DNA from: Metellina segmentata
Lineage: Eukaryota; Arthropoda; Arachnida; Araneae; Tetragnathidae
Assembly (NCBI GenBank): GCA_947359465.1
Contig: OX375873.1
Location: 37,792,437 to 37,856,436 of the forward strand
Length of the DNA stretch: 64,000 nt
Reading direction: 5' to 3'
Of the stretch, positions 21,121 to 33,550 are shown piece by piece. Made by a program: the position numbers and the translations under genes. Every line of letters starts with the position of its first letter. The stretch's first letter is position 1. The notes under the pieces were generated by a model, which worked only from the letters and a program-made list of their open reading frames with translations, did no database searches and had not been told where the DNA came from.

Positions 21121-23280
21121 TCGCGTTAAAACCAATTGGAAGGTGAAGTGTATTAACCTACCATGCTCAGTCACAACGTTTAATGCATAAATGTTATTGA
21201 TACTCTTAGATTGAAATGTCTTATCATTTGAAATCGCTTATTGCATTCATTTCCAAATTTATAACAGGTTACATTCAATGTTAAATTAAAACATATGTAT
21301 CTTGAATCTTTGATTTTTACGATGATGAATGATTGCAACTGATGTTGTCAAACTTTGGCAGTCGTGTCAAGTATTCTTGAAAGTGTCTAGTAAAAATTAT
21401 GTGACTGGTGGTTAACCCCTTAACAAATAGCTTCTACACTTGAAGCAATATCTAGCGCAAGTTCTGGTTCTGAGTACAACGTTTGATGCTGTAATCCATA
21501 TCAGAGAAACAACTTTGGAAAGAAAATCATACATGACCATCGCCATTCGAGCTTTTCCATAGTTCTTAAAAGATTTCACGACTTTTCAACAACTCAGTGA
21601 TCCAATGTCAACTGCCTTCTCGTCGGAATCACACTATATTTGTATAAACAATTAGTTAACAGCCATAACTATAACTATAGTTGTAAATAATTATTGATTT
21701 CATTCCCCAAGTTGATTATAAATTATAGTTTTAAATCATGTTCGTATTATGATATCGTTTTTTGTGTGAGAGGAATCATGATACAAATCTAGTGATGAAA
21801 TTTAAATAAATGGCAGGAAATTTGAAAGAAACGGATATCAAAGTGTAAGCAGAACATTAAAAATTGTATTTTAGAAAAGGTGCACTTAAACTGAAGTATG
21901 CTATGTGTCAGTTTTAAATTATAATTAATGGATTGAACCATTTTTATGCAAATATATTTAAATTATTCTTTCTAAGGAATCTGCATGACAGAGAAAATGT
22001 AGAGCCTCATCACTCCAAAAGAATAGCAACTATATTTATCAAGCTTGTAAGTTGACGCGGATTTCCCTTAAAAATGTATTAGTTTCTTTACGGAAGAATT
22101 CAAGTATGATATTTCGTAGTTCTCTTTGAACATTTCCATTTGATGAAAAATGTGCTCTTAAAACGGATCGAACTATTTAGGAAAAATCCTAGGCGTCCTT
22201 CTCAGACAACCGTATTAAACAGACTGCAAGCAGAGTAATATTTGAAGGATTTAAACTAGAACATTTTTTTCCATTTACCTGTTATTTTCTAAGGTTTATG
22301 CATTAATCCTCACACTTAAAAGCGAAAGAATTATAATTTGCCCTAGAACACGCGGTATCTGTTAAATAAATTTTTAGCGTTTAAGTAGAAATTGCTGGAC
22401 AGCAGGACTATATTCCAAACTTTAAGAGGCGTTTGCACAGTATAAAGAATAGCTTGTTGATTCAGTATCTAGTATTTAATTGAGAACTGTTCATTTTGAT
22501 AATTATTATAAAATATTATTACAAGATATCTGTGAGTGTATTATTAAGGACTAGGATAAATGGCTCATCATACGACGGGTGCATTAGCAAATTTATTTAG
22601 TTTGGTCAAACTTCATTTATAAAATTTTTTAAACCTGACGGTACGTGATAATTGGCTGTGTATAAACTTCTTTCATCCCAATCTGTCAACTTTTGTTGAT
22701 CACTGGCTATGTATAAACCTTTTTTTCACCACTCTCAATTAACTATCCTTGCTTTCGCATGTCGTTGTATTTTGAGCAATTCTGGTAAAACAATATAATT
22801 GGAAAGCTTAATTTTTGATCAACACTGGTAAAGAATGAGCTGGGTACGGAAATGTTTTATGCTCAATGTTATTTCAATGCCGATTTCGAATATAATGATT
22901 TTTGATATTTCGTCCCTCGCTTCGCTCGTGACATCACATAACCAATCAAGACAATAAGAAACTCCACTTACTAGTGACGTCACACAAACAATCAAAACTT
23001 TAATAGCCACGGAAACACTGCAGAATTTAGCAATTCTTATGATTAGATATTTTATTTTCCAAGCTGTTTTGAACTTTAAATCGTAAACCCCGATCATATT
23101 AGCTTTTGTGTTGCAAAAAATAGTGATGGACCTAACCTAGATACGTCAACAGTTATAATTATCTGAACTTGATTTTGCATTGAAACTGAACAAAATTCGG
23201 TCTGTAGGATAGCGAAGTGATAAGAAACGTTTCGGTCTTTTCAGGCCCCAAATTAAACAGTTTCTATAATTTAATGGGGG
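21121..23280. other. AT-rich unassigned stretch
   Basis: About 2.2 kb without a gene. A weak pair of related words (GTGATAATTGGCTGTGTATAA, less one base, and GATCACTGGCTATGTATAA) lies 60 bp apart near 22645-22720. Confidence 0.55.
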
Positions 23281-23362
23281 TTGCGGTAACCCGGTTATAT
23301 TCTGGACTTTTGTCAATTCTCGTTGTTTGTTCTAGTGCGAATTTAATTCAACTACCTACTGT
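23281..23362 (+). repeat. SINE-A head joined to tail
   Basis: TTGCGGTAACCCGG (head) is followed closely by TTTGTTCTAGTGCG and TTTAATTCAACTACCTAC (3' end and tail). The body is deleted. Confidence 0.6.
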
Positions 23363-24390
23363 CTAAATTTACTATGGTTCATCCGCTATTCAAGAAGTCA
23401 TGCTACCTTACACTTTCAAGTATTACTCACTCAATAAATCAATTAGAATTTCTTTTACACTCTTTTAAATATTTTGTTTAGAACATTTCATTTACGAAAC
23501 TTTCCCTCTATGGTTTATCACATGTTGCCATACCACTTCAGAAGTGAAAACTCCACCAAATCTTACCAATACAAGTTCTCTAAAGAAGAAAAAACGTTTA
23601 TTTATTTTCATTGCAAAATCTAGATTTATAAAATACGAGTGAACATGAAATATGCAATGCAAATATTTCCATGTTTGAAACCTTAATTTTAACAAATAAC
23701 AAAGTAATGCTTTTTTTTTTCTTCAATAAACAACTGTCGAACAAATGTCAGAAGCGAGTTATAAATCCTTTTTGAACGGCGTTTGAAACGTACTGTCTTA
23801 TAAAAAAAAATAAAAAAACACGTGTTTTAGTATAAACATAATTTAAAAAAATAAGGATTTAACCGGATGAAAGAAATTGGAAATAAAACGAACGTGACAA
23901 TGATTAATATTCATAGCATGCGTTTTATGGCAGAAAGGAAAGAAAGAAATGAAATGTGATTTAATGAAAAGTTCGAGGTGAACAGGAATGCAAAAAAGAA
24001 AACTGGTATGAGCCGTACACAGTTTCGCAAGCGAGAAAAAATTCAAACGAAATAAATTCCTGTCCTCTTAAATATTCAGATGTTTTGAAATGAAGGAAAC
24101 AGTAAAAGAATGGAAATTAGTCTTCGGAATCAATAAAACAATAAAAAATACAAATGAAACAGCATATGTGACAGTGGAAATTTTAGAAATAAGTATTCTG
24201 GAAATTAAACAGAAATAATAACTTTTTTTAGTTCATGAATAGCATAATGCCTTTTATAACGGAAAATTAAAACTTTTGTGAACCTTATTCAAAATATGCA
24301 GAAATAACATAGCTTTATCATTTTTGATTAGCAATTACAATCCTAGTTTCTATTAGACTCGGTATTTATCTGCAACTTTCACTCAGATTC
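23363..24390. other. AT-rich unassigned stretch
   Basis: No gene or repeat seen. Confidence 0.6.
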
Positions 24391-24422
24391 CGTTTTGTTT
24401 CTCCAGTACGACCTTAATTCAA
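24391..24422 (+). repeat. SINE-A 3' end abutting a satellite
   Basis: GTTTCTCCAGTACGACCT and TTAATTCAACT match the family 3' end. The first satellite monomer begins at the next base, 24423. Confidence 0.6.
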
Positions 24423-26231
24423 CTGTTTACGTACCTGTCTGTAGAAAGACACCATAAGCTTTTTATTAAATTTTCTAAACAAATACTTGAAATTAGAATA
24501 ATAAATGATCTAGTCACTATTTGCAAAAACGGTCTGCATCGGCTCCGTTGACTGTTTACGTACCTGCCTGTAGAAAGACGCCATAAGATTTTTATTAAAT
24601 TTTCTAAACAAATACTTGAAATTAGAATAATAAATGATCTAGTCACTATTTGCAAAAACGGTCTGCATCGGCTCCGTTGACTGTTTACGTACCTGCCTGT
24701 AGAAAGACGCCATAAGATTTTTATTAAATTTTCTAAACAAATACTTGAAATTAGAATAATAAATGGTCTAGTCACTATTTGCAAAAACGGACTGCATCGG
24801 CTCCGTTCACTGTTTACGTTACCTGCCTGTAGAAAGAAGCCATAATCTTTTTATTAAATTTTCTAAACAAATACTTGAAATTAGAATAATAAATGATCTA
24901 GTCACTATTTGCAAAAACGGTCTGCATCGGCTCCGTTCACTGTTTACGTTACCTACCTGTAGAAAGAAACCATAAGCTTTTTATTAAATTTTCTAAACAA
25001 ATACTTGAAATTAGAATAATAAATGATCTAGTCACTATTTGCAAAAACGGTCTGCATCGGCTCCGTTCACTGTTTACGTTACCTACCTGTAGAAAGACGC
25101 CATAAGATTTTTATTAAATTTTCTAAACAAATACTTGAAATTAGAATAATAAATGATCTAGTCACTATTTGCAAAAACGGTCTGCATCGGCTCCGTTCAC
25201 TGTTTACGTTACCTACCTGTAGAAAGAAACCATAAGCTTTTTATTAAATTTTCTAAACAAATACTTGAAATTAGAATAATAAATGATCTAGTCACTATTT
25301 GCAAAAACGGTCTGCATCGGCTCCGTTCACTGTTTACGTTACCTACCTGTAGAAAGAAACCATAAGCTTTTTATTAAATTTTCTAAACAAATACTTGAAA
25401 TTAGAATAATAAATGATCTAGTCACTATTTGCAAAAACGGTCTGCATCGGCTCCGTTCACTGTTTACGTTACCTGCCTGTAGAAAGAAGCCATAATCTTT
25501 TTATTAAATTTTCTAAACAAATACTTTAAATTAGAATAATAAATGATCTAGTCAGTATTTGCAAAAACTGTCTGCATCGGCTCCGTTCACTGTTTACGTA
25601 CCTGCCTGTAGAAAGAAACCATAATCTTTTTATTAAATTTTCTAAACAAATACTTGAAATTAGAATAATAAATGATCTAGTCACTATTTGCAAAAACGGT
25701 CTGCATCGGCTCCGTTCACTGTTTACGTTACCTGCCTGTAGAAAGAAGCCATAATCTTTTTATTAAATTTTCTAAACAAATACTTTAAATTAGAATAATA
25801 AATGATCTAGTCAGTATTTGCAAAAACGGTCTGCATCGGCTCCGTTCACTGTTTACGTACCTGCCTGTAGAAAGACGCCATAAGCTTTTTATTAAATTTT
25901 CTAAACAAATATTTGAAATTAGAATAATAAATGATCTAGTCACTATTTGCAAAAACGGTCTGCATCGGCTCCGTTCACTGTTTACGTTACCTGCCTGTAG
26001 AAAGAAGCCATAATCTTTTTATTAAATTTTCTAAACAAATACTTTAAATTAGAATAATAAATGATCTAGTCAGTATTTGCAAAAACGGTCTGCATCGGCT
26101 CCGTTCACTGTTTACGTACCTGCCTGTAGAAAGACGCCATAAGCTTTTTATTAAATTTTCTAAACAAATATTTGAAATTAGAATAATAAATGATCTAGCC
26201 ACTATTTGCAAAAACGGTCTGCATCGGCTCA
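24423..26231 (+). repeat. Satellite array, 14 copies of 129/130 bp
   Basis: Monomers start CTGTTTACGT at 24423, 24552, 24681, 24810, 24940, 25070, 25200, 25330, 25460, 25590, 25719, 25849, 25978 and 26108; the last is short (124 bp). Copies are nearly identical. The length differs by one T: ACGTACC gives 129 bp and ACGTTACC gives 130 bp. Copies 9-14 show linked variants: CATAATC with ACTTTAAATT and CAGTATTTG in copies 9, 11 and 13. Copies 12 and 14 carry CATAAGC with ATTTGAAATT. This makes a 259-bp dimer. The minus-strand open frame across the first copies exists because 129 is divisible by 3; I do not call it a gene. Confidence 0.97.
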
Positions 26232-26335
26232 TGTATAAATCAATTTGACACTGTCTGTATTATTGTTAGTGAGATTACTTCAAATATTGGATCATTTACT
26301 GAATATTCGAAGACATGTCCTAATGGGAGTGTATT

Positions 26336-26412
26336 TTCCTTAGGTATTGATTCTGAACCGTCACCGAAATGGCCGATGTTTTGCTCCACTGCCACGTAAA
26401 TTCAGCAACCAC
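26336..26412 (+). repeat. SINE-A 3' body fragment
   Basis: TATTGATTCTGAACCGTCACC, less one base, then TTTTGCTCCACTGCCACG and TAAATTCAGCAACC: a decayed 3' end, 105 bp after the satellite. Confidence 0.55.
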
Positions 26413-26789
26413 CCTCACTCCTAATGGGGATGTTTCCATACTTTGTAAAATATTACAGTCAACTGTACCAAGTGTTCTCTGCAAAGAGAAAAATCTATTG
26501 AAGCAGAACGTCTAACCCCGCGGATAGTGTGGGATGAATTACGATTGTTCGCATGTGACAAAAATAGGTCCCACTTAAGATCATTATGTAGTTAAATACA
26601 CGCCTAACGGTGATCAAGTTAGCATATTCGTAAACACCATCACCTGTGCAGTACATCTTAAGCGCGACACTCATCGACCATGAGCGGGGGAAATGATAGC
26701 AATATTTCTGGGTTTGACTAAGTTTTCCTTGGCAACTGTGAGTGCAACACAACTGTGCGTGCCGTTGTTTTAAAGCTCTTGGTGTTGGC
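26413..26789. other. Unassigned
   Basis: No gene. A 171-codon open frame on the minus strand (26495-27010) runs from here into the SINE at 26790-27090; it owes its length partly to that SINE and shows no family motif. Confidence 0.55.
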
Positions 26790-27090
26790 AGGTGGGTACT
26801 TGAATTAATGTAGCACTGATGCAACACAACTGTCAATTGGTGGCGGTCCGGGATTAATCCCGACGGGAAGGGTTCGAGTAGTTTCGAACCATGATTGGAT
26901 GGCATGACCAACACCTGAACTGGAACCCGATGATGCAAACATACACAACAGGTCAACGTTAGGACACTTAAGGCTACGACAGACTTCCGCGCACCAACAG
27001 CCCTGTACACGACGGTCTTTGGTTGAATTCGAGCTCACAACTCTCTAGTTGCTTACTCGGTTTTCTTCCAACCGGGCTGCCGAGATTATA
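26790..27090 (-). repeat. Near-complete SINE-A
   Basis: The best copy in the window (about 300 bp). The minus strand reads the head GGCAGCCCGGTTGG, GTTGTGAGCTCGAATTC (B box), AGACCGTCGTGTACAGG, GCTGTTGGTGCGCGGAAG, CCTTAAGTGTCCTAACG, CATCGGGTTCCAGTTC, CAATCATGGTTCGAAAC, GGGATTAATCCCGGACCG, TTGTGTTGCATCAGTGC and TTAATTCAAGTACCCACC. Head, body and tail are all present; a tRNA-derived RNA polymerase III promoter is implied by the A and B boxes. Confidence 0.8.
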
Positions 27091-27350
27091 GTTCTTGCAA
27101 TGATCTATTTAAATATATAAAGAACATTTCGCAGTGCAAGTGCAAACTAAACAGTTTACAAATCTGTGTTATTGTGAACTGGTGAACATTTTATAGCAAA
27201 TTTATAAATGTTTTAAAACAGTGTTCTTCTCGATCATTTCAACCTTCCGATTTGCCCTAGTCCTAAGCCTCAATCTGGTGGTTCATTCAGAACTGAACGT
27301 ATTGGGGATTTTGTATTGTTATTGACTATTCAATCTAACTTGATAACTTC
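27091..27350. other. Unassigned
   Basis: Nothing recognisable. Confidence 0.5.
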
Positions 27351-27430
27351 CACGTGATGTGATTCGGGATTGATCCCTAACCATCGCCAATAGCCCGTTG
27401 TGTTGCTCCAGAGCGGCGTTAATTAAGGTA
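27351..27430 (+). repeat. SINE-A 3' end
   Basis: CGGGATTGATCCCTAACC, ATCGCCAATAGCCCG, TTGTGTTGCTCCAGAGC and GGCGTTAATTAA in family order. Confidence 0.72.
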
Positions 27431-29523
27431 CTCCAATGTGATGTGATTATTTGATTTATGCTAAGACCTGTGTAACTTTTTTTGGTTACATTTCGGGTCA
27501 TTTTCGAGTAAGAAAAAGCTATTTATTGCTCAAGTACTTGAAATGTGTGGAAATTGTTTGAATCTTAGATGGCGCTGGCGTCGCGAAAGTCATACGCCCT
27601 CCATGCTCTCCCACAACTTGGAGCTTTTGTGTTGAAATTAGACTCTTGATTCGATTTGGAAAGAAGCTAAGTGTTCTTAATTTGATTGATTTGATTAATA
27701 ATTCAATTTGCAATACTATGTATTCTTTTTCTTTATCTATATATAATGGAAAATAGTAATTAAACTTTAATTCAACTGAAGAATCTCTTCAATCGTCATT
27801 TTTTTATAAACAAAAACAACCATGGAACCATTTGATATAGAAATCCAGACATTCTGTGTCAACGTATAACTACGTTCTGATGGATTATTCACGCTTTTGA
27901 GCCATGGGCTCTAGTTATGTCTGGCTAATAACATCCGAAGAGCGTAGTGAAATATATAGTTTATGGGATTCACGATTTTGTTATAGATAAAGGCTGTTTA
28001 GCTGAAAGTGCGTTACACAGATTACATAAGCGGACTCGTTTGGTGAGAGTTTGTTGGGAAGTAGTAACTAGTTAACTGGATAACTAGTGGTATGCTCATT
28101 AAGCTATTTGAGAGTTCATTAGGTACTTATGAATGGATTTAGATACTTATCAATAGATGATTGCAGGATGATTAGTTTCAAACTAATGTATTAAACTAAA
28201 CACTCTGGTTGATTCATTGTATTGAGAGCTATGTAACGTCAATGCTACAATGAAACTCGTAATAATGGCTTGTAAAGTTTATATATTTCTTTTGTCTACT
28301 GTTTAGGACTACACTAAAGAAATTTAAGTTAAAATATATTTGCCGGCTTACAAGTGTAACACACCAAATCGAAAACGACGGAGGATAAACTATACTGACA
28401 GCTAACCCTACTAAGTGTGTTTCCAGTGTAGAATTCTAACATTCACATAAAGGAAGAATAACTTTGTGTACTTCACAATCTAAAAATCACCACATTTTGG
28501 CTTAGTAAATTCAAGAAACTCATTCCTTGGAAATTTTGACTTAATGTTTCTAAGGTAAGCAGTGGATTTCTATGTTCTCTTAGCATTATCAAAAATCCCA
28601 ATCAAAGTTATTTCATAAAAAATTGGTAAATTGTATCGAGGACATAAATTGTTTTGACGTGATTACTCGGGTCTGATCTTGGATTGTGAATTAAATGAAG
28701 CAAACATATGGTATTTGAACTATTTTTGTTTGTGAAAATTCAGCAAATAATTTACAGTTTGAACACGTAAAGAGAAGTTTGATATTAATTATTTGTGAGA
28801 TATTAGTGTTGTTATTCAATATTAATTGTATGGATAACAACAATCTCTCTCTAGTTTAGAATGAAACCCCTTACGCAGTTTGTTCACTCTACAGAATCTA
28901 ATGGCCCAAAGCTTGTCCAGCACCGTAGAATTGCGATATATATCCTCTCTCCGTGCTCATTGCGCTGCGCATTCAGTCTGAAGGTCATATATGATATGGA
29001 AATCTTTTATCTACATGACGCTATGTTCATGTTCAGGATGTCTCTTTTAGTTATGAAATCATAAGGCAAAACAGTTATAACTCTTTTTGTAACTTTAGAC
29101 TTCTATTATATGTCTTCAATACTGTTCCGATTTTAAAAACCCGTCTTAACTTCAAAATCAAAAGCATGTTGGAAAGCAAGAAAATTAGGTTTACGATTCT
29201 GAATTTACCAAGCATATATATAGTTTCTTCATTAAACCAATTTTTTTTTCGTGGGTATCTCAAAAGATTCATTTCTTTAGTATGAACAGAGCAATACTCT
29301 ACAGTAGAAACCCTTTAAATATGCTGTATATTATGATTGTGGTAAATCAAACCCATATAAACGTAATGGGAGCTCATTGGCTGCAAATTGTTGGGGTCTC
29401 TGCTTTGATATCTGTAAATTAGCTATGAATGTATTTCTCTCTTTTATGTGTCAGTGAAGCTTTAGTACTTATGTGTTCATTACTCTACGTCGCCTTGCTT
29501 GTGGAGCAGTCATGAACAAGAAC
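27431..29523. other. AT-rich unassigned stretch
   Basis: About 2.1 kb with no gene or recognised repeat. Confidence 0.6.
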
Positions 29524-30369
29524 TTAACCCCTTAACACTTACATTTATTTCCCGAATTCAATAAAAAAAAAATGTCATATTTTTTACTGAATCTTTTTGT
29601 TGATTTTACATTTGTAAGTAGGAAACAATTTTAAATTGTCATTTCTAATATTTTTAAGCATTTAGAATAAGTCTTTTTTTACTTCAAATAGAATAATAAT
29701 TTTTTTCCCTGGAAGTTGTCTTTTCTTCTTATATGAGCGCCTTGCGGGGAATTTACATTTAAAGTTGTGAATAAAAAAAAATACAATTACTTTACAGTTA
29801 GTTTTTTCGATTACAATTACATTTACTTGCCTTTTTTAATTCCAATTGCCTTGCTTGACTTTATCCACCTGTGCTACTATCAGAGTCACTAGCATCGAAG
29901 TCATCTAAAAAAATTTCACTACACCCAGATTCATTTACAGATATTTCAGATTCTGATTCTGAATCACAGTCCGAAGAAATGAGCGGCAAAAAATCTGTAT
30001 TAGCCATTATTTTATGGAAAAAATAGTTTGCACTACCTGTACATCAATAAAGCTGTCAAATGTTCAGTAAATGTAAAATAAATGCAAAAAACTAAGCACT
30101 GAATGATAAAATTTTGCCGAGTCATGCTTAACATTGGTGACAAAAGTGCTCGCTTTTGTCACATGTTTGCATGGCTCTGCGAATTCTTAACAACTAACTA
30201 CCATTTAGTGCGAAACTATCGCCGTCTATATGACTAAATTGGTTTTGAAAATAGAAAAAATACGGGCAAAACAGTAAAAGCCACGGCGAATTGAGATTGC
30301 CCGTACGTCATACGGGCAAATCAGAAAATTCAAGAAAACATCACCCGGGCAAAACTAGAAAGCAGTTAA
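29524..30369 (-). mobile_element. Probable non-autonomous piggyBac-type element
   Basis: Bounded by TTAA at 29524-29527 or 29532-29535 on the left and 30366-30369 on the right. Near the right end, three words built on CGGGCAAA lie within about 80 bp (30277, 30313 and 30347), like subterminal repeats. Just inside, an acidic N-terminal-like frame reads inward on the minus strand. TIR similarity is weak, so the left boundary is uncertain. Confidence 0.45.
29861..30007 (-). pseudogene. Acidic N-terminal remnant, piggyBac-like
   Basis: A 48-codon frame from ATG at 30007 to TAA at 29861 begins MANTDFLPLISSD and is rich in Asp, Glu and Ser (CDSESESEISVNES, DDFDASDSDSS). Many piggyBac transposases start with such an acidic serine-rich segment. 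Nothing of the catalytic domain follows. The call rests on composition and on the TTAA-bounded context, so it is tentative. Confidence 0.4.
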
Positions 30370-32880
30370 GACGCAACCAATCATGTAACCGTGTGGTTTT
30401 TCAATGCTAGAAACCCCGTTTATACTGAGATTTATGTTAAAATCAGTTTTACATTACAGCCGATATTCCTTTAATAAATATCATTCGCGTTCAAATAAAA
30501 TACATAATTATTCATACTGGTGTCTACAATGTTAAAATTAGATTACATTTTATATTTTTCCATTGCTAAAATCGCTTAAGATAGAATTTAGTGTGAGCAC
30601 TCTTTCCTCGAAAGCTGCATTGTAATTATGAATAATGAATTTCTTCGAATCCCTCGGGGTTCGAATGGGAAGTTTCTAGACATTTAAAATATAGAATATA
30701 ATTTTTATACTTACCATTTCTTCGGTTTTGTAAATTTGAGAAAGTCAAAACATGTCTTTTTCCCCAAACCGCTTCTGAGAATTTGCGATGAGGAATAGTT
30801 AAGTTCCAAACTAAATCAATCTTGGTACTGCATACTGCTTGAAATCCAACTCGATTAACTTTACATATCGATTTTACAATCAGAACAAAAAATATTCCTA
30901 AATAAACAAACTTTCAATTCTTTTTGTAACCCAAACTAGAATCACTTCTAATGCAATGCCTGATTATTTCTCAGAGACCTCGATAACTTTACGTTTTGAC
31001 GTCAATTCACGGAAAGAAAAATGGTATTTTAGCAAGTTCATTATCCTTCAATTAGGACACGAATATCTTTCAATATTGACAGTGGAAAAAGAAAACGAGA
31101 AGTGTGAGACAGTTAGTTTGAAAAAATGGCATCCATTCTTTTTTCCTTTCCAAAAACAAAATCGAATTATTATCGATTTTCTGCATCGAATGTTTAACTA
31201 CGACGAAACTTTATTTAACCCAAAGAAAAAAATGTTGACCCAATAATACAAATTATTTTTTAATCTTGAGGGTTATCTTAAGAAAAAGAAGAAAAGCCGC
31301 ATTAGAGAGCTTTAGAACTAATACATGTAGATTTTGGTGTTTAACTAGGCGTACGGTTAAAAAAAAGAATTGTTTTAGTATAGAATTATTCTACTGGTTT
31401 GTAAATTTAGATTAGTACATGATATTTTTTCCTTTACCTATTTTATTAATCATCTTAATTGTGTGTGTGTGATTGTCGCAAGCTTCTTTCAGAAGATCCT
31501 TTCAGTTGATCTGTTTTTTTATTGATCAAGCAGAACATGATTTAACTACATATTTTTACATTTACGAAACGGAACTCACTTATTCCTATTTGTTGTACGT
31601 GGAATAAATTTGCTATTTTCGAACATATATGGTGTCTAATCCATAAAAATATTACGATCGAACAATAGAATCCAATTATTCTCAACTTTAGATGTGTTAA
31701 GCCATATCATCCGAAAAAAATGTGATGTTTTTAAAAGCATTGATAAACATTTTTATATTCTGGTATTCCAAAAATAATTTGTTTATACGAATACAATATT
31801 TTAAGGTGTATATATACAGTAAAAATCACGAATATTGACCAGAATATCAGTATTCTTTTTATTATTTAAAATACTTTCTAATTCCTTAGCTTTCAAACGA
31901 TGCCAAGATCTTGCAAACATTCGAAATAGTGTTTCAGTAAGAAGGATTTTCGTTAGGTACTGTCACCATCAACAGACATGTTTCCAAAACTTCAAACTCG
32001 ATTTCTAAAGAACTGCGTTTTCTCAGTAGGATGCATTGCTTAAAAAGTGGTTCCTCCACAATGAATTCACCATGATGTATGTAATACAGTGTATGTTTTA
32101 GAATCTCAATCAGAATATTTAGTCAAGAAACGGATTTTTAATTTTGATTTTAAAATGTTGAAATTGCAGAAGAAATGTTGATTTTTTTTACGCTTTCTAG
32201 ATTAAAATTTTGCAAACCAAAATTACTTCTTCTAGCATCTTGATGGAGGTTCAAAATATGAAGAATAATATTAAAAATAATTTCCAACAGGAATCGTCTT
32301 TCTGAACAAATTAGAATTTACGATATCACGGTTAAAAAAACATGCTAATTTGGAAATTATATCTAAATTAGTTAATTAATCATTTGCACAATCTAATTTT
32401 TTCTAACTGAAATGATTTTAAGAATACACTAATTTCCTGTGGTAAAAAAATGGTTTCTTTAAATCAGAATTGATAAAAAATCATCTAGTGTATACGTACA
32501 GCAGAAAAAGATGTCTTCGTTTTTCACAAAAGATTAATTCATAATTTTAAGCCGCAATTTTTAGAGAAAATTAAATATTTCTCAAACAGAGTATTACTGC
32601 TTTAGATGCAGAAATAAAGTTTAATAATTCTATGCATTTCTTCAACATCAAAAGATTGATGTTACTTTTAGTCCACGGCATTCACTCTTATTAAGCGATC
32701 AGTTAATATCCAAGAAGACGCCTTAAGGACTTTTCACACAACTTTCAAAAATAATTCCATGCTCGTACCTGAAGAACACTTTCCGACTTGGTGTTGCACA
32801 GAACTAGACACGGGAAGCTCGAAGAACCAGCACTCCATCACGAAAATACTCCCAAATGAATGCGATATCAAGGAAAATAG
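30370..32880. other. AT-rich unassigned stretch
   Basis: No gene. One 96-codon frame at 30956-31246 (plus) has no recognisable domain and a composition expected of AT-rich chance frames. Confidence 0.55.
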
Positions 32881-33550
32881 ATGACACACTATGAATTGTC
32901 GATTTATCACGCCCCTGACTACACATTCCTCAAAAACATCCCCCTTCCCACCTCACCACAAGAGAGAGGAGTCTGTCCAACAAGACCTATACATCACGAG
33001 CTACTTCACCGTGGTGGAAGTGCACCGACTAATCCATCTCTTCACGTTAATATCCGAAATTAAAGTCCTCTCGAAATTAACTTGGATGGCACATGCCGTA
33101 GTGTGTGTATATATATGAACGGTGCCTGGGTTCCCCAGAACACACACACAACGTCTTGAATGATTACCCTCCACTTCCTTGGAGCAAAGTTGAGTTCTTG
33201 TGAAAGATTTGTTGCCGAGACTTAGGCTATCGTTACTTCAGTGACCTCCCTGGTACTTTTTAACCCACTCTTACTCCAGGGCGAGTAATCTTCTCAAGGT
33301 AATCATGTCTTGGAGAAGGACTTAAAGGGTTAAGGGCCGGTAGAGTATTAGGAGTTAGTGTTGGATAGCCGTTCGGAAATGGGAGGTTTTATTTGTCTCG
33401 ACTCTTGGATTGGCTTCAGTTATTTCCTGCTACGTTCGGCTTTTATTTTTCGCATCCGAAAGGAAATCGGTGGTTTCGCTTACGCTCGGTAGGCTGGCGG
33501 GATAGGGTGGATTTAAGGTTTAAGGGGAGGCCATTATGTCCTATACCAGT
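32881..33550. other. GC-richer repeat-free block
   Basis: Composition shifts to mixed or GC-rich sequence. TATATATA at about 33107-33114 is followed 30-odd bases later by a C/A-rich stretch and could be a promoter, but no coding exon could be shown downstream. No repeat family from the window is present. Confidence 0.4.

Noticed and set aside
24419..24784. 121-codon minus-strand frame with a repeated sequence
   Set aside because: It is the 129-bp satellite read in a frame kept open by its length; later 130-bp copies break it.
24423..26231. CRISPR-like array
   Set aside because: The whole 129/130 bp is conserved, with no unique spacers, and the genome is animal.
26495..27010. 171-codon open frame, the longest in the window
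   Set aside because: Much of it reads through the SINE-A at 26790-27090, and it shows no domain; the length is accidental.
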